DNA of 60,728 nucleotides from JAZSNA01 sp045536135. GTDB taxonomy: Bacteria > Pseudomonadota > Alphaproteobacteria > CAAHEQ01 > UBA3637. A model generated the notes under the pieces. The model was not told where the DNA came from and ran no database searches. It saw only the letters and a list, made by a program, of their open reading frames with translations. Shown in pieces: positions 57,558-60,728 of this stretch (position 1 is its first letter; the number at the start of each line of letters is the position of its first letter). The position numbers and the translations under genes were made by a program. The stretch lies in contig JAZSNA010000025.1 of the NCBI GenBank assembly GCA_045536135.1, positions 1 through 60,728 on the forward strand. Reading direction: 5' to 3'.

Positions 57558-58454
57558 TTAAATCTTACCCTTTTTTAAATCTTTTAATTTTTGACTGATA
57601 ACACCGGTATCCGAAGCATTGTGTTCCAGCCTTAAATACATACGTCCCGTTTCCTTTTCCAAATAAGCTTTTTTAATATCTTCTTGACATTCCGGCAATT
57701 TTTTTAAACAAAAAATTTCACTAACACTCATTCCTTGTTTATATTTTTTAACAAAAAAAGGCAATTCAAAAATCATGTCTTCAACAATTTTTTGAACATT
57801 TTTTCTTTTTTTGGAAAAATATTCCGTCAACATTTCCAATGCCACACCGACTTCCAAAGAATCATCCACCACAATAAAGGGAACGGGATTGGCAAAGCCC
57901 AACAAATGTATCTGTTTTAAAAATTCCAAAATATGATAATAAAAACCATCGACATTATAAATAATAAAAGGTTTTTTACTCAACATACCGTCTTGCATAG
58001 CCACACAATCATAGACCAGTTCATCCAATGTGCCGATTCCACCCGGAGCAAATAAAACAAAATCGGCATTCAATAATTTATTTTTTCTCTCTTCCAAAGT
58101 TTTGGCGACCACGACTTGTGTAATTTGCCGCACTAAATCATCTTTTTCGCAAAAAGCCAAATAAGTTGAAGTTGTAATGCCTTGAATCGGGACCTCATTT
58201 TTTTTAACGGAGCCAAACAGAACACCTTTGGCAACAGCCCCCATAATACCCTTTCCAGACAATCCGAAATCCAACTTTAATCCCAGCGAACCGATTTTAA
58301 CACCCAACTCATAACATGCCTTTTCATAAACAGGATTATTCCCGCAACGGGATCCACCTGCGACAAAAACATGTAATCCGCCTTTTTCATTTTGTTTTTT
58401 AAAGGCTTTCACAATCTTTTTTTTAGGTTCCTTTGTTTTTGAAAATATCCACAT
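57558..58454 (-). CDS. LOG-family protein with C-terminal extension
   Basis: 298 residues. The Rossmann-like LOG domain (about 25-215) has VFVAGGSRCGNNPVYEKA, the GLSGKGIMGAVAKG segment and APGGIGTLDELVY, the PGGxGTxxE signature. Many LOG proteins are nucleoside-5'-monophosphate phosphoribohydrolases. The ~80-residue C-terminal extension (with VKKYKQGMSVSEIF) is unusual for the short LOG type. It sits between hemerythrin and nhaP2 genes with gaps of 0-1 base. Confidence 0.85.
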   Translation of the reverse strand: MWIFSKTKEPKKKIVKAFKKQNEKGGLHVFVAGGSRCGNNPVYEKACYELGVKIGSLGLKLDFGLSGKGIMGAVAKGVLFGSVKKNEVPIQGITTSTYLAFCEKDDLVRQITQVVVAKTLEERKNKLLNADFVLFAPGGIGTLDELVYDCVAMQDGMLSKKPFIIYNVDGFYYHILEFLKQIHLLGFANPVPFIVVDDSLEVGVALEMLTEYFSKKRKNVQKIVEDMIFELPFFVKKYKQGMSVSEIFCLKKLPECQEDIKKAYLEKETGRMYLRLEHNASDTGVISQKLKDLKKGKI

Positions 58455-58455
58455 T

Positions 58456-58893
58456 TTAATAACTCATTTTAGGTGGCAAATTGCGAATACGTATCAAATA
58501 CGGTTTTAAAATCTTATCCCGAGACAATATATGTCCCAAGAACCAAATATTTAAGAAGTTAGCTAATTTAATTGAAATTTTCCGACGCATATCTTCATCC
58601 ACCGCCACATCATAATTTTGTCTCATTTCCGCCACATTTTGGATAAAGACCTGATGAGCCTTCATATGCTCGGTTGAATCCGGAAAATTAATTCTTTCCA
58701 TGATTCGTTCTTCATGCGAAAAATGATTTCTGGCATAATCATAACACTTTTCAAAAATTGCTTCTATGGTTTCAAAATCATCTTTTTGAGAAGCAATAAA
58801 TGCCCGATTGATAACCATCATAAACGCTTTATGTTCATCATCCAACGGCGGATAAGATAAAGACATTGATTCACGCCACACTGCTAACGCCAT
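58456..58893 (-). CDS. Bacteriohemerythrin
   Basis: 145 residues with all seven di-iron ligands visible: His21 (DDEH), His57 and Glu61 (HFSHEE), His76 and His80 (HMKAH), His121 and Asp126 (HILSRD). Known: binds O2 reversibly at a non-heme di-iron site; proposed roles are O2 delivery or sensing. It lies between pyk and the LOG gene in the same operon. This suggests an organism facing changing oxygen. Confidence 0.92.
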   Translation of the reverse strand: MALAVWRESMSLSYPPLDDEHKAFMMVINRAFIASQKDDFETIEAIFEKCYDYARNHFSHEERIMERINFPDSTEHMKAHQVFIQNVAEMRQNYDVAVDEDMRRKISIKLANFLNIWFLGHILSRDKILKPYLIRIRNLPPKMSY

Positions 58894-58897
58894 TTTT

Positions 58898-60316
58898 TCA
58901 CCTCACTACTGATATATGAATATTATTTGTCCGTCCGGTTAAAGAAAAAGGCATACCGGCGATGATGATAATTTCATCACCTTTTTGAGCCATATTTCCC
59001 TTTAAAACTTGTTTATTGGCAATCCGTCCGACCTCAGCAAAAGACTTGATAGACGGCACCAAAACGGATTGTACGCCCCAAACCAAAGTACACCGACGAA
59101 CAATATTGATATTTTTTGTTAAATTTAAAATCGGCAACAAAGCCCGCTCTTTGGCCACACATAAAGTTGTCCGTCCGGACAAGGAATAAGTGACTATCGT
59201 TTTTGCATTTTTCAAAACATCGGCTAAATGCGGAATAGAAGAAGTAATGGCCGTTGTCATATCATGATCGATAGGCGGATTAAAAATTTTAATTATCTTT
59301 TTATAAAAAGGATCATGTTCGGTTGCATAAATAATCCGATCCATCATTTGCACTGCCTCGACCGGATAACTTCCGGCGGCAGTTTCAGCCGATAACATCA
59401 CACAATCCGCCCCCTCATATACCGCCGTTGCGACATCTGAAACCTCGGCCCGTGTCGGCAAGGGGGCATTAATCATACTTTCCAACATCTGTGTTGCAAC
59501 AATGACCGGTTTTCCAGCTTTTCGACACTTTAAAATAATTTGTTTCTGTAAAAACGGCAATTTTTCCAAAGAGCTTTCAACCCCCAAATCGCCCCGAGCC
59601 ACCATAATAGCATCCGTTGCATCAATAATCGCATCAATATTATTTACTGCTGTCGGCTTTTCAATTTTAACAATAATCCATGCCTTATCTTTGATATACT
59701 TTTTAGCCGCCAAAACATCTTCTTTGGATTGAACGAATGACAACGCAATCCAATCCACCCCCATTTTCAATGCGGCTTTTAAATCGGAAATATCTTTTTG
59801 TGTCAATGCGGATATGGGCAAATGAACATCCGGCACATTTACCCCTTTATGATCGGAAAGAACACCACCGGTTTGCACGATTGTCTTGGCCTTTGTTTTG
59901 GAATGAGATACAACTTTCAACCTAATTTTTCCGTCATTAAGCAACAACTCCATATCTTTTTTCAAGACATCAAAAATTTCTTTATGAGGCAAACAAACCC
60001 GATGAACATTTCCCTTTTTCTCATTCATATCTAAGATAAATTCCTGTCCTTCGGTTAATTCGACGGACGTTTCTTGGAATTGACCGATTCTTAATTTCGG
60101 TCCCTGCAAATCAGCAATAATTCCAATCGGTTTTTTTAATTCTTTTTCGACCTGTCGGATATATTTAACCTCTTCAGAATGAGACTTGATTGTTCCATGA
60201 CTGAAATTAAGACGAAATACATCGGCTCCGGCCAAAACCAAATCCTTTATTTTGTCTTTTGTTTGACAAGACGGGCCGATTGTTGCGATAATTTTTGTTG
60301 CATTATTTGTCATCAT
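58898..60316 (-). CDS. pyk: Pyruvate kinase
   Basis: 472 residues. Markers are IATIGPSCQTKDKI, VFRLNFSHG, GDLGVESSLEKLPFLQK and the substrate site MVARGDLGVE, then TQMLESMINAPLPTRAEVSDVA. The C-terminal allosteric domain is present. Known: makes ATP and pyruvate from phosphoenolpyruvate. ATGA overlap with galM; the pair suggests sugar-based energy metabolism. Confidence 0.95.
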   Translation of the reverse strand: MMTNNATKIIATIGPSCQTKDKIKDLVLAGADVFRLNFSHGTIKSHSEEVKYIRQVEKELKKPIGIIADLQGPKLRIGQFQETSVELTEGQEFILDMNEKKGNVHRVCLPHKEIFDVLKKDMELLLNDGKIRLKVVSHSKTKAKTIVQTGGVLSDHKGVNVPDVHLPISALTQKDISDLKAALKMGVDWIALSFVQSKEDVLAAKKYIKDKAWIIVKIEKPTAVNNIDAIIDATDAIMVARGDLGVESSLEKLPFLQKQIILKCRKAGKPVIVATQMLESMINAPLPTRAEVSDVATAVYEGADCVMLSAETAAGSYPVEAVQMMDRIIYATEHDPFYKKIIKIFNPPIDHDMTTAITSSIPHLADVLKNAKTIVTYSLSGRTTLCVAKERALLPILNLTKNINIVRRCTLVWGVQSVLVPSIKSFAEVGRIANKQVLKGNMAQKGDEIIIIAGMPFSLTGRTNNIHISVVR

Positions 60317-60728
60317 TTCAATCCTATTTCTATTTGACCAATCATTTCTTCATTCTTTGCCAAAGAACGAATTCCTGTTCCGACAACCCCCTTGGACGCA
60401 AAATTAAATCCATCATTTGTCATGGTTATCGGTTCAATACAGATAAAATCTTTTTGGGGTTCATGGAATAAAACCATATGCCCGAATTGTTTATCTGCTT
60501 TTATTTGTATTGTATCATTTTTTTGAATTAAATCAATTGTATTTTCATTCAACGAAAAACACGTATCCCACTTTTGCCAATCAATATCCGCTCCCGCCTT
60601 AAAATTCCAATCCTTCGGTATCGGGTACGGACGATCAATCGGACTACAAAGGTGCGACCATACACCTTTTCCGTCAAAGGCAATTTTGTTTTGATCCGAC
60701 TTTATAAAAAACGGATGAATACCCATAC
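60313..60728 (-). CDS. galM: Aldose 1-epimerase, C-terminal part (5' cut by window edge)
   Basis: The frame is open at the window end. Visible motifs are GIHPFF with the catalytic-type His, NFKAGADIDWQKWDTCFSLN and EPITMTNDGFNF, as in galactose mutarotase-like proteins. About half the expected length is present. Known: interconverts alpha- and beta-aldoses. It overlaps pyk by 4 bases and lies upstream in the operon. Confidence 0.85.
   Translation of the reverse strand, partial: MGIHPFFIKSDQNKIAFDGKGVWSHLCSPIDRPYPIPKDWNFKAGADIDWQKWDTCFSLNENTIDLIQKNDTIQIKADKQFGHMVLFHEPQKDFICIEPITMTNDGFNFASKGVVGTGIRSLAKNEEMIGQIEIGLK

Overview
The window is chromosomal DNA of an AT-rich diderm alphaproteobacterium, probably host- or gut-associated. 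The evidence for an alphaproteobacterium is mixed. Several loci are typical of the class: a tim44-like/mltA/smr cluster divergent from secB, a DUF2155 gene next to mlaD genes, an ELM1/DUF1022 protein and a CarD regulator. LPS genes (waaA, lpxK, lpxL), lolA and two mlaD genes show an outer membrane. I cannot fix the genus. Genes are densely packed, with many ATGA overlaps. Promoters follow TTGAC(A/T)-17-TATAAT. No gene-free stretch exceeds 300 bases. I saw no insertion sequence, integrase, CRISPR array or rRNA.

Layout. 1-1.05 kb: 3' part of a Cys-rich prepilin-like gene with a frameshifted end. 1.0-13 kb: lipoprotein hydrolase, mutT, ftsK, two tiny genes, ycgN, a YgjP-type protease, an obgE-rsfS-dUTPase-like-SH3 operon, pyrG and a K+ channel gene. 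13-16.2 kb: yajC-secD-secF and a broken hydrolase paralogue. 16.3-23.6 kb: tRNA-Lys, an M16-like protease, a membrane coiled-coil gene followed by mazEF, an S66 peptidase and parC. 23.6-34.4 kb: DUF2155 and two mlaD genes, an M48/TPR protease, then a complete N-type (Na+-type) ATPase operon atpDCQRBEFAG, lolA and carD. 34.4-48.1 kb: ELM1, dCMP deaminase, a PLD nuclease, lipid A genes, a small prepilin, an MFS transporter, smr, mltA, tim44-like, secB, rplT/rpmI, plsX/rpmF, map and radC. 48.1-55.8 kb: an island bounded by two inverted Cys-rich prepilin genes and carrying groESL, tRNA-Ala and membrane proteins. 55.8-60.7 kb: nhaP2, a LOG protein, bacteriohemerythrin, pyk and galM on the minus strand.

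The most striking system is at 48.17-48.31 kb and 55.65-55.78 kb. Each Cys-rich prepilin gene is preceded by an approximately 105-bp segment between two oppositely oriented sites with core AAAACC-TT/AA-GGTTTT. These closely resemble the crossover sites of Hin/Gin-type serine invertases. The same segment lies in opposite orientations relative to its gene at the two loci. In one orientation (54.4 kb gene) it places TTGCAA exactly 17 bp from a fixed TATACT box. In the other (48.3 kb gene) that position reads TCAAAA. The two loci therefore look like one ON and one OFF state of a phase-variable promoter that moves only the -35 element. The genes share a near-identical pilin-like N-terminus and differ in the number of CPxxATCxG repeat modules. 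A silent module and a fossil of a neighbouring gene mark past rearrangements. No invertase gene lies in the window.

Other points of note are the N-ATPase with a two-carboxylate c subunit and a delta-like tail on subunit b, a recurring leaderless promoter-ATG arrangement, and a dUTPase-like protein that has lost key motifs.
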